64,000 nucleotides of DNA from an uncultured Commensalibacter sp. Lineage in GTDB: Bacteria > Pseudomonadota > Alphaproteobacteria > Acetobacterales > Acetobacteraceae. The first letter of the stretch is position 1; each line of letters opens with the position of its first letter. Shown piece after piece: positions 45,249-55,190 of the stretch. A program made the position numbers and the translations under genes. The stretch spans positions 36,870 to 100,869 of the forward strand of contig CAMPDW010000007.1 of the NCBI GenBank assembly GCA_946699565.1. Reading direction: 5' to 3'. The notes under the pieces are model-generated. The model worked only from the letters and a program-made list of their open reading frames with translations, did not search any database and was not told the DNA's origin.

Positions 45249-45965
45249 ATGCATGATTTATCTAATCAAGTAATAGGCCAAAAATTAGCTACTATTCGCA
45301 GAAATATCTATAATGCTGCTATTAAAGCAGGTCGAGATCCAAAAGATATTCGTCTTGTAGCTGTGTCTAAATTTCATTCTGCAGATGCTATTTTCTCAGC
45401 TATTCAACATAATCAAATGATTTTTGGAGAAAATCGTATCCAAGAAGCAAAACAAAAATTTACATCTCTTCTATTGGAAAATCCCTCAATCCATCTACAT
45501 ATCATAGGCCCCATTCAAAGCAATAAAATTATTGATGCAGTTAAAATTGCTTCGGTCATAGAAACAATTGATCGCCCTTCTATGCTTGTTCCTCTTGATA
45601 AAGCAATACAAAAAATTGGACGGGCACCTAAACTTTTTATACAGATCAATACAGGAAAAGAACCTCAAAAAGCAGGCATATTTCCAGAGGAAGCTGATTA
45701 TTTTATCTCTTTATGCTATAAACAATTTGGTTCCTTAATACAAGGGGTAATGGGTATCCCTCCTGTTCATGATGATCCCACCTCTCATTTTAAACAACTT
45801 GTATCTATTGCAAAAAAATATTATTTACCTGAAATATCCATAGGCATGTCACACGATTATGAAATTGCGATTGCTTGTGGAGCTACATTTGTAAGAGTAG
45901 GTACGGCAATCTTTGGTAACCGTCCACTATATTCTATTCAAAATAACACAGATAAAAATGCTTAA
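45249..45965 (+). CDS. PLP homeostasis protein YggS/PROSC family
   Basis: Pyridoxal-phosphate carrier without known enzyme activity that keeps PLP levels balanced. 238 residues: IRLVAVSKFHSADAIFSAIQ (about 35-54) has the PLP Lys in VSKFH, FGENRIQEAKQKF (about 60) the conserved GENRVQE, LHIIGPIQSNKI (about 83) the HxIGxLQxNK motif. The phosphate loop SIGMSHDYEIAIACGATFVR then VGTAIFG (about 195-220) is intact. It lies 52 nt before kup on the same strand. Confidence 0.93.
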   Translation: MHDLSNQVIGQKLATIRRNIYNAAIKAGRDPKDIRLVAVSKFHSADAIFSAIQHNQMIFGENRIQEAKQKFTSLLLENPSIHLHIIGPIQSNKIIDAVKIASVIETIDRPSMLVPLDKAIQKIGRAPKLFIQINTGKEPQKAGIFPEEADYFISLCYKQFGSLIQGVMGIPPVHDDPTSHFKQLVSIAKKYYLPEISIGMSHDYEIAIACGATFVRVGTAIFGNRPLYSIQNNTDKNA

Positions 45966-46017
45966 ATAAGACTTTATTCTTTGATCATGATTATCTTTAA
46001 ACTTGGAGTAATCAATC

Positions 46018-48126
46018 ATGCTTTCTTCTGATGAGGAAAACATTCATCCAAATAACGAATCTAATCAAACAGATGATGATAGTGTCAATACAGATGATAT
46101 TAATATCATAGAAGGGGAAGACCCTACTACCGTTAATGATGGTAATGAAACGCCATCAGAAGCTATTTATAATCATGATACAATCACAGTTTTACCAGCT
46201 TTAGATCAGGAAAATCAGGTTACAGAATTCGGAACTGACCAACCTGAACATAAAATCAGGCCACTAAGTGTAGCAATATTATTAACCGTACTTGGTGTCG
46301 TTTATGGAGATATCGGAACGAGTCCGATTTATGCATTACGATCAACGATTTTAGTTGTATCCAACCATCATAATATTATTAAAGTCTGGGAGATTTTCGG
46401 GGTAGTAAGCCTTATATTTTGGGCTTTGATCCTTATTGTTACAATAAAATATGTAACATTGGTTATGCGGGCTGATCACAATGGTGAAGGTGGTATTCTT
46501 GCCTTGATGTCTTTGGCCCAACGCGTGAGCAAAACAGTCAAAAGCAAAATTATTCTCGGTATTGTAGGTATTGCAGGTACCTGCCTATTCTTTGGTGATG
46601 GAATGATTACACCCGCAATTTCAGTTTTATCCGCGATTGAAGGATTAGAAGTATCTTTGCCAGAAACAAAGAATTTTATCATACCCCTTGCCCTTATTAT
46701 TTTAATCTCACTCTTTAGTGTTCAAAGTAAAGGAACTGAACATATAGGTAAAATTTTTGGACCTATTATGTTGATATGGTTTACAACAATTGGTTTTTTA
46801 GGGGCTTGTGAGGTTGTAAAACATCCATATATTTTATGGGCACTTTCACCTCATCACGCTATTTTATTCATATACCATCATGGTTGGATGGCTTTTATTG
46901 CTCTTGGATCCGTCGTCCTAGCCGTAACAGGTGCAGAAGCTTTATATGCTGATATGGGACATTTCGGTAGAAATCCCATACGTTATAGCTGGATATGTTT
47001 CGTATTACCTTGCCTAACTTTAAATTATCTTGGTCAAGGAGCATTACTCCTTTCCAATTCAAAGGCTTTAGCCAATCCCTTTTTCTATCTTGCTCCCCAC
47101 TGGTTTAATATTCCCTTGGTAATTCTTTCTACCTTTGCAACAGTGATAGCAAGTCAGGCAGGTATTTCAGGCGGTTTCTCTCTTGCAAGGCAATTAACTC
47201 AACTTGGATATTTTCCAAGATTACGTATTCGCCATACAAATGCACAGGAAGAGGGTCAAATCTATATTCCTGAAGTTAATCATGCCTTAATGATTGGCTC
47301 TTTATTATTAATCCTAAGTTTTCAATCTTCTGATGCCTTAGCCGCTGCCTATGGAATTGCCGTGACAGGAACTTTTACATGTACCTCAATCTTATCCTCT
47401 GTCGTGTTTAACCGTTTATATAAATGGTCAGTTTATCATGTTGCTGGAACCTTTGGATTATTCTTTATTATTGATGTCATATTTTTTTCAGCCAATGCTT
47501 TAAAAATTCCTCAAGGTGGATGGGTTCCATTACTTTTAGGTATCTGTCTGACTATTCTTATGACTACCTGGAATAAAGGAAGAACCTTAGTTAATAAAAA
47601 ACGTGCACAAGGTGCATTACCTATTGCATCCTTTTTAAACCGTTTACCCCAATCTCATCTAACAAGAGTTCCAGGTATCGCAATTTTTATGACACCTGAC
47701 CCTTTATCTGTACCAAGTTCTCTTTTACATAATATTCGTCATAACAAAGTTTTACATAAATATGTCTTCTTTGTAACAATCGAAAACCTTAAACAGCCAG
47801 AAGCAGAACGAGGGCACCGTATTGCAATGCGGCAACTCGCACCCAATATTTATCAAGTGATTGTCCGTTATGGATTTATGGAAATGCCCAATTTACCCCG
47901 TGCTTTGGAATTATTAAAATCTCAATCAAGTCTAAAATTTTTTGATACTTTACAAGCATCCTATTTCACAACACGAGAACAAATTGTCAGGGCACCCATT
48001 TCCAAAATGAGCCAATGGAGAATGAATATTCTTATGTTTATGTTAAGAAATGCAAGCCCTATAACTGATTTCTTACGTATTCCCGTCGATCGTGTTGTTG
48101 AACTTTCTGTCCGTATTTCCGTTTAA
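46018..48126 (+). CDS. kup: Potassium uptake protein Kup
   Basis: Proton-coupled potassium importer in the inner membrane. 702 residues. Residues 1-82 are an acidic Asn/Asp-rich tail (e.g. NESNQTDDDSVNTDDINIIE), longer than in E. coli Kup (622 residues). The core follows: LGVVYGDIGTSPIYALRSTI (about 91-110; the YGDIGTSPLY signature), RADHNGEGGILALMSLAQ (about 150), ILGIVGIAGTCLFFGDGMIT (about 181), AVTGAEALYADMGHFGRNPI (about 302) and about twelve helices. The C-terminal cytoplasmic domain ends with ISV-stop. The stop overlaps the hemW start (TAATG). Confidence 0.96.
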   Translation: MLSSDEENIHPNNESNQTDDDSVNTDDINIIEGEDPTTVNDGNETPSEAIYNHDTITVLPALDQENQVTEFGTDQPEHKIRPLSVAILLTVLGVVYGDIGTSPIYALRSTILVVSNHHNIIKVWEIFGVVSLIFWALILIVTIKYVTLVMRADHNGEGGILALMSLAQRVSKTVKSKIILGIVGIAGTCLFFGDGMITPAISVLSAIEGLEVSLPETKNFIIPLALIILISLFSVQSKGTEHIGKIFGPIMLIWFTTIGFLGACEVVKHPYILWALSPHHAILFIYHHGWMAFIALGSVVLAVTGAEALYADMGHFGRNPIRYSWICFVLPCLTLNYLGQGALLLSNSKALANPFFYLAPHWFNIPLVILSTFATVIASQAGISGGFSLARQLTQLGYFPRLRIRHTNAQEEGQIYIPEVNHALMIGSLLLILSFQSSDALAAAYGIAVTGTFTCTSILSSVVFNRLYKWSVYHVAGTFGLFFIIDVIFFSANALKIPQGGWVPLLLGICLTILMTTWNKGRTLVNKKRAQGALPIASFLNRLPQSHLTRVPGIAIFMTPDPLSVPSSLLHNIRHNKVLHKYVFFVTIENLKQPEAERGHRIAMRQLAPNIYQVIVRYGFMEMPNLPRALELLKSQSSLKFFDTLQASYFTTREQIVRAPISKMSQWRMNILMFMLRNASPITDFLRIPVDRVVELSVRISV

Positions 48127-49325
48127 TGCTTACAATAGAATCTTCATATTCTTTTAAAAAGCCAGACAAAAAAACATTAAATCCTCTGGCACTTTATATT
48201 CACTGGCCCTTTTGTTTATCAAAATGTCCATATTGCGACTTTAATAGCCATGTTACCCACATTATTCCACAAGAAGCTTACGCTGTGGCTATACTTAATG
48301 AATTAAAACATGCTTTATCGACTGTACAAAGCAGTGTTCTTACCTCTATTTTTTTTGGCGGAGGAACACCTTCTTTAATGACACCTCAAACGGTGGAAAA
48401 TTTAATTAATTATGCAACACATTATTTGCCTGTTACTAATAATCTGGAAATTACGTTAGAAGCCAACCCCACCAGTGTTGAAAACCAAAAATTACAAGAT
48501 TTTAGACAAGCTGGTGTAAATCGTATTTCCCTTGGCATTCAAAGCCTTAATCCTCAAGCCCTTAAAATATTAGGTCGTCAACATACTGTAAAACAGGCTA
48601 TCGATGCCTTAGCATTAGCTAAAAAATTATTTCCCAAAATATCTTTTGACCTGATTTATGCTCGTGAAGATCAAACACTTTCAGATTGGCAAAGAGAACT
48701 TAAAATTGCTTTGGATTTAGCAAATGATCATTTGTCTCTTTATCAATTAACAATTGAACCAGAAACAGTTTTTGCAAAATATAGCCAACAAGGAAAATTA
48801 AAATTACCAAATGAACAATTAAGTGCAGATTTATTAATCATTACAGAGGAAATGGCCCAAAAATATAGCATGCAAAACTATGAAATTTCAAATTACGCTA
48901 AAATAGGGTCTGAAAGTAAACATAACCTAGCCTATTGGCGTTATCACGATTATATCGGTATTGGACCAGGAGCACATGGTCGAATAACTGAAGATTCTAT
49001 TTTATACGCTACAGAACGTTATAAAAATCCTAAAATCTGGTTAAAAACAGTGCAAAAACAAGGTCATGCATTAAGCCATAAGGAAGCATTAACATCATTA
49101 GATAAAGCACGAGAAATGATTCTAATGGGACTACGGTTAAAAGAGGGCATCGATACAAAATCTTTTAAACTACGCTGTGGAATAGAATTAATTGAAGCAA
49201 TAGACCTTGAAGTCTTAAACGCTTTAATAGACGAAAATTATATATGCTGGGATCACCGAAGATTAAAAACAACCTTAACAGGAAAAATTCGTTTAAATGC
49301 TATTTTAGAAGCAATTTTAAAATAA
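48126..49325 (+). CDS. hemW: Radical SAM heme chaperone HemW
   Basis: Coproporphyrinogen-III-oxidase-like protein; the E. coli and Lactococcus proteins insert heme into respiratory enzymes. 399 residues: LALYIHWPFCLSKCPYCDFN (about 21-40) has the CxxxCxxC cluster ligands, SIFFGGGTPSLMTPQTVENL (about 77), EANPTSVENQKLQDF (about 113), GVNRISLGIQSLNPQALKIL (about 130), and SYAKIGSESKHNLAYWRYHD-type region (YAKIG..SKHNLAYW, about 257) typical of HemW. It overlaps the kup stop by one base, so translation is coupled. The gene normally found before it (rdgB) is not here; kup occupies that place. Confidence 0.93.
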   Translation: MLTIESSYSFKKPDKKTLNPLALYIHWPFCLSKCPYCDFNSHVTHIIPQEAYAVAILNELKHALSTVQSSVLTSIFFGGGTPSLMTPQTVENLINYATHYLPVTNNLEITLEANPTSVENQKLQDFRQAGVNRISLGIQSLNPQALKILGRQHTVKQAIDALALAKKLFPKISFDLIYAREDQTLSDWQRELKIALDLANDHLSLYQLTIEPETVFAKYSQQGKLKLPNEQLSADLLIITEEMAQKYSMQNYEISNYAKIGSESKHNLAYWRYHDYIGIGPGAHGRITEDSILYATERYKNPKIWLKTVQKQGHALSHKEALTSLDKAREMILMGLRLKEGIDTKSFKLRCGIELIEAIDLEVLNALIDENYICWDHRRLKTTLTGKIRLNAILEAILK

Positions 49326-49337
49326 AAGGAAATTTTA

Positions 49338-49756
49338 ATGTTACATATAATGAAAGTTGCCATTGGTATTCACGATATTACATATCTTAAAAACATTAAA
49401 AACAACAAATATCATGATTATGTCTTAACTCGCTTTATACCAAAACAGGCTGATGAAATTTTAAAAAATGAATCTCTTTACCGTATTATCAATGGTAACT
49501 TATGCTGCCGCCAAAAAATTATTGATTTTGTCTCCAACACTCGGAAAATGGTAATCCCTGTATACAAATTTTACTTGAAACTGAAATTATCACTACTTTT
49601 TCTATTGCAATGCGACCTTTTCAAGAATGATGTTATTTAAAATCAACTAATGCTCCAAAGAATCTATCCTTCAATCATACTCAAATTTCTTCTAATCTGC
49701 CTGTCAATATACGTAAAGAATTAGAAATTCTTAAGCTTATTAATCCCATTTACTAA
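49338..49756 (+). pseudogene. DUF1489 family protein, frameshifted with a stop at a Trp codon
   Basis: MLHIMKVAIGIHDITYLKNI and SLYRIINGNLCCRQKIIDFV match the start and middle of DUF1489 proteins (GSIYWVIKGxxxxRQxI). After about codon 70 the frame is lost at an A-rich run. In another frame the family continues as QILLETEIITTFSIAMRPFQ, then E-TGA-CYL where the family has RPFQGWRYL, followed by NAPKNLSFNH and ends INPIY at 49756. So one frameshift plus a TGG to TGA change inactivate it. It lies 12 nt after hemW. Apparent ORF up to 49640 should not be read as a complete protein. Confidence 0.8.
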
Positions 49757-49782
49757 TAAAATTTTTTATTTTAAAAAACATC

Positions 49783-50004
49783 TTATTTTTCTGAGACTGT
49801 ATTATCGTATAATACTCGATCTGCTTTACGATCAACTTCTTCTTCCTGTTCTTTTGTTAAATTTTTTTTATGATATTCTTCAGAGGCTCTTGCTTTTGCA
49901 TTCCTTGCTCTATTCTTTGTATCTAAAGGATATTTTCGTTCTTCAGGCAAGGCAAATTCACTTTCAGATAAAGATTTGCGTTGTTTGATTGTTAATTTTG
50001 TCAT
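49783..50004 (-). CDS. Small conserved hypothetical protein (DUF6582-like)
   Basis: 73 residues, highly charged. LSESEFALPEERKYPLDTKN then RARNAKARASEE (about 13-44) matches a small family in which the F-A-x-P-x-x-R-K-Y-P-(I/L)-x-D-x-x-H-A-x-N-A pattern is conserved, found in many bacteria and phages. The C-terminal DRKADRVL fits too. Function unknown. The ATG is 12 nt after a TGGGAAAT weak ribosome site. It lies between the broken DUF1489 gene and metE. Confidence 0.72.
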   Translation of the reverse strand: MTKLTIKQRKSLSESEFALPEERKYPLDTKNRARNAKARASEEYHKKNLTKEQEEEVDRKADRVLYDNTVSEK

Positions 50005-50191
50005 TATTATTTCCCATTTTAAAATAAATATATTATTATAATAATATTAACAAAGAAATTACAAAACTATTTTTGTTTTGTATAAGTAATACTTATAATT
50101 ATTATTTTAACCAACAGCTTACTTTACCCTTTATATTAACAAAAAGGTTAACTTTTTATCGTTAATCTTTTTGTAACTTTATATACTTAAA

Positions 50192-52480
50192 CTAATAACT
50201 TTCATATTTTTTTCGTAAAATCTGTGCTGCTTGCACCATATTTTTTAATGAAGGAACGACTTCCGACCAATGACGTGTTTTTAATCCACAATCAGGGTTA
50301 ATCCATAATCTTTGAATAGGAATATAATTAGCAGCTTGTTGTACTAAATCAACAATAGAATTAACCGTTGGTATATTCGGAGAGTGAATATCATAAACAC
50401 CTGGACCAATACTATTGGGATATTCAAATGCTTCAAACGCTTTAAGTAATTCCATATGGGAACGCGATGTTTCGATCGTAATAACATCAGCATCCATTTG
50501 AGCAATAGCATCTATAATATCATTAAATTCCGAATAACACATATGTGTATGAATTTGGGTTTTATCCTGAACTCCATTTGCAGTGATTCTAAAAGATTGA
50601 ATTGCCCAATCAAGATATTCCTGCCATTCTGAACGACGTAATGGTAATCCTTCCCGTAAAGCAGCCTCATCAATCTGAATAATGCGAATACCAGCTTGTT
50701 CAAGATCCAAAACCTCTTGCCGCATTGCCAGAGCTAATTGGTAACATGTTTCAGAACGAGGTTGATCATCTCTTACAAAAGACCAATTTAAAATCGTAAC
50801 AGGACCTGTTAGCATACCTTTCATAGGCTGCTTTGTTAAGGATTGTGCATAAGTAATCCATTCAACCGTCATCGGTTCTGGACGGCTAATATCTCCATAA
50901 ATAATTGGTGGTTTAACACATCTAGATCCATAAGATTGTACCCAACCTTGTTGGCTGAAAACATAACCTTGCAATAATTCACCAAAATATTCAACCATAT
51001 CATTACGTTCTGGTTCACCATGAACCAATACATCTAGTCCAAATGATTCTTGTTGTTCAACGCAATAAGCAATAATATCTTTAATTTCTTCTATATATTG
51101 GCTTTGTGTAATTTCCCCTTTTTTCAATTTACTTCTAATCTGACGAATATTCTTTGTTTGTGGAAAAGAACCAATTGTAGTTGTTGGAAATAAGGGTAAA
51201 TTCAAAATAGATTGCTGTTGTTTAATCCGTTCTGAATAAACACTTTGTCGTTTTCCAAGCTGGTCATGGATAAAATGGCAGGCTTTTTTAATTTGCTCAT
51301 TATGAACTTTTTTAGACTGTTTTCTTTTTTCCAAACAAGCACGATTTTCAGACAAAACTTCTTGAACAGCTTCACGACCTTCTTTTAATGCTTTAGCCAG
51401 AATATTAATTTCTTCAAGTTTCTGCAAAGCAAATGCTAACCAAGAAAGGATTTCAGGATCCATTTTACTTTCATGCTCTAAATCAACAGGAACATGCAGC
51501 AAAGAACATGAAGGTGCCAACCATAACCGTTTCTTCAGGGTTGCATAAATAGGCTCAAGCCAATCCAAGGTTGTATTTAAATCCGTTTTCCAAATATTAC
51601 GCCCATTAACTACACCTAGAGAAAGAATCTGTTTGTCTTTAAGATAAGGAATAATTTTTTGTATTTCATCACGTGCATGAATTGCATCAACATGAAAACC
51701 TTGCACACCCAGTTCGGGTAATAATTCGATATTTTCTTTTAATTTACCAAAATATGTTGCTAATAAAATATATATTGGTGCTTGTTTTAAACTTTCATAC
51801 GATGAAATAAGTGCTTGTTTCCATGTTTCAGTAAGTTCAGTAACTAGGATAGGCTCATCCAATTGAACCCAACTTTCACCTTGTTCAGCCAATTCCTGTA
51901 ATAAAGCTTGATATTGCTTCAAAAGAGAAGGTAACAAATTAAGTTTTTGACTATCATCCTGTGCTTTCCCTAACCATAAATAGGTTACAGGGCCAACAAG
52001 AACAACCTTAGTTTTTGCCCCTTGTTTTTTAGCTTCTGTTAAATGAGCAAGTAAAGTTTTACTATTTAAATTAAATTGAGTATTTTTGGTAAATTCAGGA
52101 ACGATATAATGATAATTTGTATCAAACCATTTTGTCATCTCACCCGCAGCAATATAGCAATCACAAGATTTTTCACTACCTGAACGACCCCGTGCGACTT
52201 GAAAATAATGATCTAGTCGTGTTCCTTCCTGCTGTTGAATCCGTTCGGGAATATTTCCAAAAAGAAAGCTAGTATCCAAAACATGATCATAAAAGGAAAA
52301 ATCCCCTACAGGTATTAAATCAAACTGTTTTTGATCCTGCCAATGTTGTTTACGTAAAAGTTGGGCTGTTTGCTGTAATTCCTCTAAGGAAATTTTTCGC
52401 TGCCAATATGATTCAAGAGCAAATTTCAATTCCCGCTTTACACCAATCCGCGGAAATCCTAAATTATGAGTTGTTACCAT
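50192..52480 (-). CDS. metE: Cobalamin-independent methionine synthase
   Basis: Transfers the methyl group of 5-methyltetrahydropteroyltri-L-glutamate to homocysteine in the final step of methionine synthesis, with a zinc-bound thiolate. From the ATG at 52480 (AAAGGA Shine-Dalgarno 8 nt upstream) it has 762 residues: [20 protein letters not shown] at the start, [20 protein letters not shown] (about 438), [20 protein letters not shown] (about 490), and the zinc site [14 protein letters not shown] (about 646; His and Cys) and NPDCGLKTR (about 730; second Cys). The open frame extends 15 codons upstream without support. Divergent from metR. Confidence 0.97.
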   Translation of the reverse strand: MVTTHNLGFPRIGVKRELKFALESYWQRKISLEELQQTAQLLRKQHWQDQKQFDLIPVGDFSFYDHVLDTSFLFGNIPERIQQQEGTRLDHYFQVARGRSGSEKSCDCYIAAGEMTKWFDTNYHYIVPEFTKNTQFNLNSKTLLAHLTEAKKQGAKTKVVLVGPVTYLWLGKAQDDSQKLNLLPSLLKQYQALLQELAEQGESWVQLDEPILVTELTETWKQALISSYESLKQAPIYILLATYFGKLKENIELLPELGVQGFHVDAIHARDEIQKIIPYLKDKQILSLGVVNGRNIWKTDLNTTLDWLEPIYATLKKRLWLAPSCSLLHVPVDLEHESKMDPEILSWLAFALQKLEEINILAKALKEGREAVQEVLSENRACLEKRKQSKKVHNEQIKKACHFIHDQLGKRQSVYSERIKQQQSILNLPLFPTTTIGSFPQTKNIRQIRSKLKKGEITQSQYIEEIKDIIAYCVEQQESFGLDVLVHGEPERNDMVEYFGELLQGYVFSQQGWVQSYGSRCVKPPIIYGDISRPEPMTVEWITYAQSLTKQPMKGMLTGPVTILNWSFVRDDQPRSETCYQLALAMRQEVLDLEQAGIRIIQIDEAALREGLPLRRSEWQEYLDWAIQSFRITANGVQDKTQIHTHMCYSEFNDIIDAIAQMDADVITIETSRSHMELLKAFEAFEYPNSIGPGVYDIHSPNIPTVNSIVDLVQQAANYIPIQRLWINPDCGLKTRHWSEVVPSLKNMVQAAQILRKKYESY

Positions 52481-52553
52481 TTTTCTATCCTTTACACGTT
52501 TTTCTATAACAGGTTTTAGAAACAACCTATTGAGATTACGGCATAAAAGGAAA

Positions 52554-52566
52554 TGATATTATTTCA
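52554..52566. promoter_or_regulatory. Candidate MetR operator
   Basis: TGATATTATTTCA matches the E. coli MetR consensus TGAA-N5-TTCA with one mismatch. It lies between the divergent metE and metR genes, 42 nt ahead of metR. Its function here is inferred. Confidence 0.4.
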
Positions 52567-52607
52567 TCCAACCATTAATTTTATTCATAAGATAAAACAC
52601 ATCATCC

Positions 52608-53507
52608 ATGATTGAAATCATTCATTTAAAAATCATACGAGAAATTGAAAAGCAAAAATCTATGACAGCTGCAGCTGAAACATTATGCTTAACCCAACCG
52701 GCTCTTAGTCATGCTATTAGAAAACTTGAACAAAATCTACAAATAAGTCTTTGGCGCCGTGAGGGAAAATATATGCAGCTCACCCAAGCTGGTCAGGAAT
52801 TGCTTAATCTAGCCCATCGAATTTTACCTCAAATTGAATATAATGAAGCAAAATTGAAACAATATGCCCAAGGCAATATTGGTAGTTTAAAAATAGGAAT
52901 GGAATGTCACCCTTGCTATCAATGGCTTCTTAAAATTACTGCTCCATATATAAAAAAATGGTCTCACGTTGAAATTGACGTCAAACAAAAATTTAAATTT
53001 GGTGGTTTAGGAGCCTTATTCAATTACGAAATTGATATATTAATTACACCTGACCCTATATTGAAATCTGACCTACATTTTGAATCTGTTTTTAATTACG
53101 AACAAATCTTAGTTGTTGGTCCTGCACATCCTTTTCGATCTTTATCTTATATTACACCTGAACAAATGGCATCAGAAACACTTTTAACGTATCCTGTCGA
53201 ACCAAGTCGATTAGATATTTACAGTCTTTTCATGACCCAAAAAGGAATTATCCCACGTCATCATAAAATAATCGAAACAACAGATATTATTTTACAAATG
53301 GTTGAAAATAATCGTGGCGTGACAGCCCTTCCCCATTGGCTGGTTCAAGAAAACCAAGATCGTTTCGATATTTATCCCGTTCGACTTGGAAAAGATGGAA
53401 TTCCAAAACAACTTTTTATTGGTTCGCGTAAATCTGATCAAACCATTAATTATCTAAATGCCTTTATTCAGTTAGCAAAGCAAATTTCATTTCCTATGTC
53501 TACATAA
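52608..53507 (+). CDS. metR: LysR-family regulator, MetR-like
   Basis: 299 residues. The N-terminal winged HTH is LKIIREIEKQKSMTAAAETL then CLTQPALSHAIRKLEQNLQI (about 7-46), ending WRREGKYMQLTQAG. The C-terminal ligand domain includes LKIGMECHPCYQWLLKI (about 94), a form found in MetR, where homocysteine is the co-inducer. Divergent transcription from metE makes MetR-type control of metE likely. The family call is solid; the MetR name rests on context and the ECHPCY segment. Confidence 0.85.
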   Translation: MIEIIHLKIIREIEKQKSMTAAAETLCLTQPALSHAIRKLEQNLQISLWRREGKYMQLTQAGQELLNLAHRILPQIEYNEAKLKQYAQGNIGSLKIGMECHPCYQWLLKITAPYIKKWSHVEIDVKQKFKFGGLGALFNYEIDILITPDPILKSDLHFESVFNYEQILVVGPAHPFRSLSYITPEQMASETLLTYPVEPSRLDIYSLFMTQKGIIPRHHKIIETTDIILQMVENNRGVTALPHWLVQENQDRFDIYPVRLGKDGIPKQLFIGSRKSDQTINYLNAFIQLAKQISFPMST

Positions 53508-53637
53508 AATATTTAAAATAAAATATAGAAATCAAAAAGCTTACTTTATTAAGAATAATTTTAACAAAATAGGTTAAATCTGTTACTATTCGAAATCTTA
53601 ATTTATTTTACCATTTTAAAAAGAAATTAAAAAACTA

Positions 53638-54846
53638 ATGCAGGCAACAATCAGCAAAAATCTTTTGACTTTATTACAGTTTTTGCTTTTGTTTATATTT
53701 CTTTTTCTTACTGCCTGTGGTGGTGGTCATCGTTATCAAAAAGGCGATGCAGTATCTTCTAGATATAGTAATTATATGCCTAATTATCCTAAAAAATGGA
53801 ATCCACCAGGTCCGCCCCTTGATCCATGGGGACCCTATATCAATCAGTCTTCCCAACGCTTTAATGTCCCTGATCAATGGATACGCGCAATTATTTTACA
53901 AGAAACCAGAGGATATCAATATTTTAATAAACGTCCTGTTACCTCTCCGCATGGGGCAAAAGGCTTAATGCAAATTAAGTCAGCAACCTATAAAGATTTG
54001 GCAAAACGTTATAATCTTGGCAGCGATGTCTATGACCCTCATGATAATATTATGGCTGGGACAGGCTATATTCACACACTTTATAATAAATATGGTGCTC
54101 CTGGTTTTGTTGCGGCTTATCATGGCGGCCCCGGAACTCTTGATGCATACTTAAAAAGAAAGACTCCTCTACCCAAAACCACAAAAAATTATCTGATTTC
54201 CGTTACACCCAACCTAGGAAATTCCGTTCCTATGAGTGGCCCATTTGCAAGTTATGGTGGTATTTATGCACGTAAAAATACGCGAACTCCATTACCTTTA
54301 GAAGCTTATTACACGCCAAAATCATACAGTCCTGTTCAAATGGTTACCACTGCACAAGTTATACCCTCAGAAAGTAAAAAGGAATTAAAACGTTTTCTTG
54401 TAAAAAATCATGAACAAGTTATAGCTTCCAATAATAGTAATGAGCCTCCAATTATGATCGTTCCTTCGAATTATCATCCTTCTTATAGATCAACCTATAA
54501 TAATAACTCCACCTCTAATTCAAGCCAGCCTTACGCTTCAAAACCAACCCCACCTACAATGATCCAAACTTCATCAACCAGTAACAATTATTATATTTCA
54601 ACAAGAGGTGACTGGAACATTCAAGTCGGCGCTTTTTCATCCGCATCCCTTGCCAATTATGCAATCGCTACTGCTAAACAAAAAGCTGCAAGTTTATTAG
54701 TATTGGCACACCCTAATCTTGAAACAGTCACAAAAAATGGAAAAATACTTTATCGAGCAAAGCTGGAGGGGCTAAGTTACGCAACAGCTTTACAAGCATG
54801 CAATTTATTAAAGGTTAAAAAAATGAATTGTGTCCCTGTTCAATAA
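53638..54846 (+). CDS. Lipoprotein lytic transglycosylase with C-terminal SPOR domain
   Basis: 402 residues. A lipoprotein signal runs from about 5 to 30 (FLLLFIFLFLTACGGG) with Cys at LTAC as lipidation site. The SLT domain (about 75-200) has IRAIILQETRGYQYF with the catalytic Glu, PHGAKGLMQIKSATY (the GLMQ motif), DPHDNIMAGTGYI and FVAAYHGGPGTLDAY. A Ser/Thr/Pro-rich linker follows, then SPOR (about 322-402: WNIQVGAFSSASLANYAIAT, ending CVPVQ). The enzyme would cleave peptidoglycan in the periplasm, with SPOR guiding it to denuded septal glycan. Single gene. Confidence 0.92.
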   Translation: MQATISKNLLTLLQFLLLFIFLFLTACGGGHRYQKGDAVSSRYSNYMPNYPKKWNPPGPPLDPWGPYINQSSQRFNVPDQWIRAIILQETRGYQYFNKRPVTSPHGAKGLMQIKSATYKDLAKRYNLGSDVYDPHDNIMAGTGYIHTLYNKYGAPGFVAAYHGGPGTLDAYLKRKTPLPKTTKNYLISVTPNLGNSVPMSGPFASYGGIYARKNTRTPLPLEAYYTPKSYSPVQMVTTAQVIPSESKKELKRFLVKNHEQVIASNNSNEPPIMIVPSNYHPSYRSTYNNNSTSNSSQPYASKPTPPTMIQTSSTSNNYYISTRGDWNIQVGAFSSASLANYAIATAKQKAASLLVLAHPNLETVTKNGKILYRAKLEGLSYATALQACNLLKVKKMNCVPVQ

Positions 54847-54884
54847 AAATCCTGTATTAAAAAATATATTTTTCCTAATATAAA

Positions 54885-55080
54885 TATTCTTTTAAAAATC
54901 TGTATAAAAAAGCAGGGAATAGACAAAAAAAGAATCAATATCTTGTCCGGTTAATTCCCTAAAAAAGTCAATAATTTCTTCTTTCCTATGAAAAGTATTA
55001 TTAATTTTTATGATAATATTTTTTGCTTCATATGCACATTGCTGAAGAAATTACATCAATTCTTTTCTAAAAAATTATAT
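54885..55080 (-). pseudogene. Remnant of a sugar O-acetyltransferase (maltose/galactoside acetyltransferase N-terminus)
   Basis: On the minus strand one frame reads FLQQCAYEAKNIIIKINNTF then HRKEEIIDFFRELTGQDIDS and FFVYSLLFYTDF. This matches the N-terminal part of Maa/LacA-type acetyltransferases (AYEANKLxYxFNNTF..., ELTGK..., PFYTDCGKNI). The left-handed beta-helix that should follow is missing, and a stop interrupts the YTDFGK motif. Only about 60 of the usual 185 residues remain. Confidence 0.6.
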
Positions 55081-55190
55081 GACGTCTATTCCTATTAATA
55101 AATTTACTTATAAAAAATTTATTTAAAAAAAACTTATTAAACCATATTTATTCATTCTAAATTTACTTTAAAATTATTCCAATACAATTA

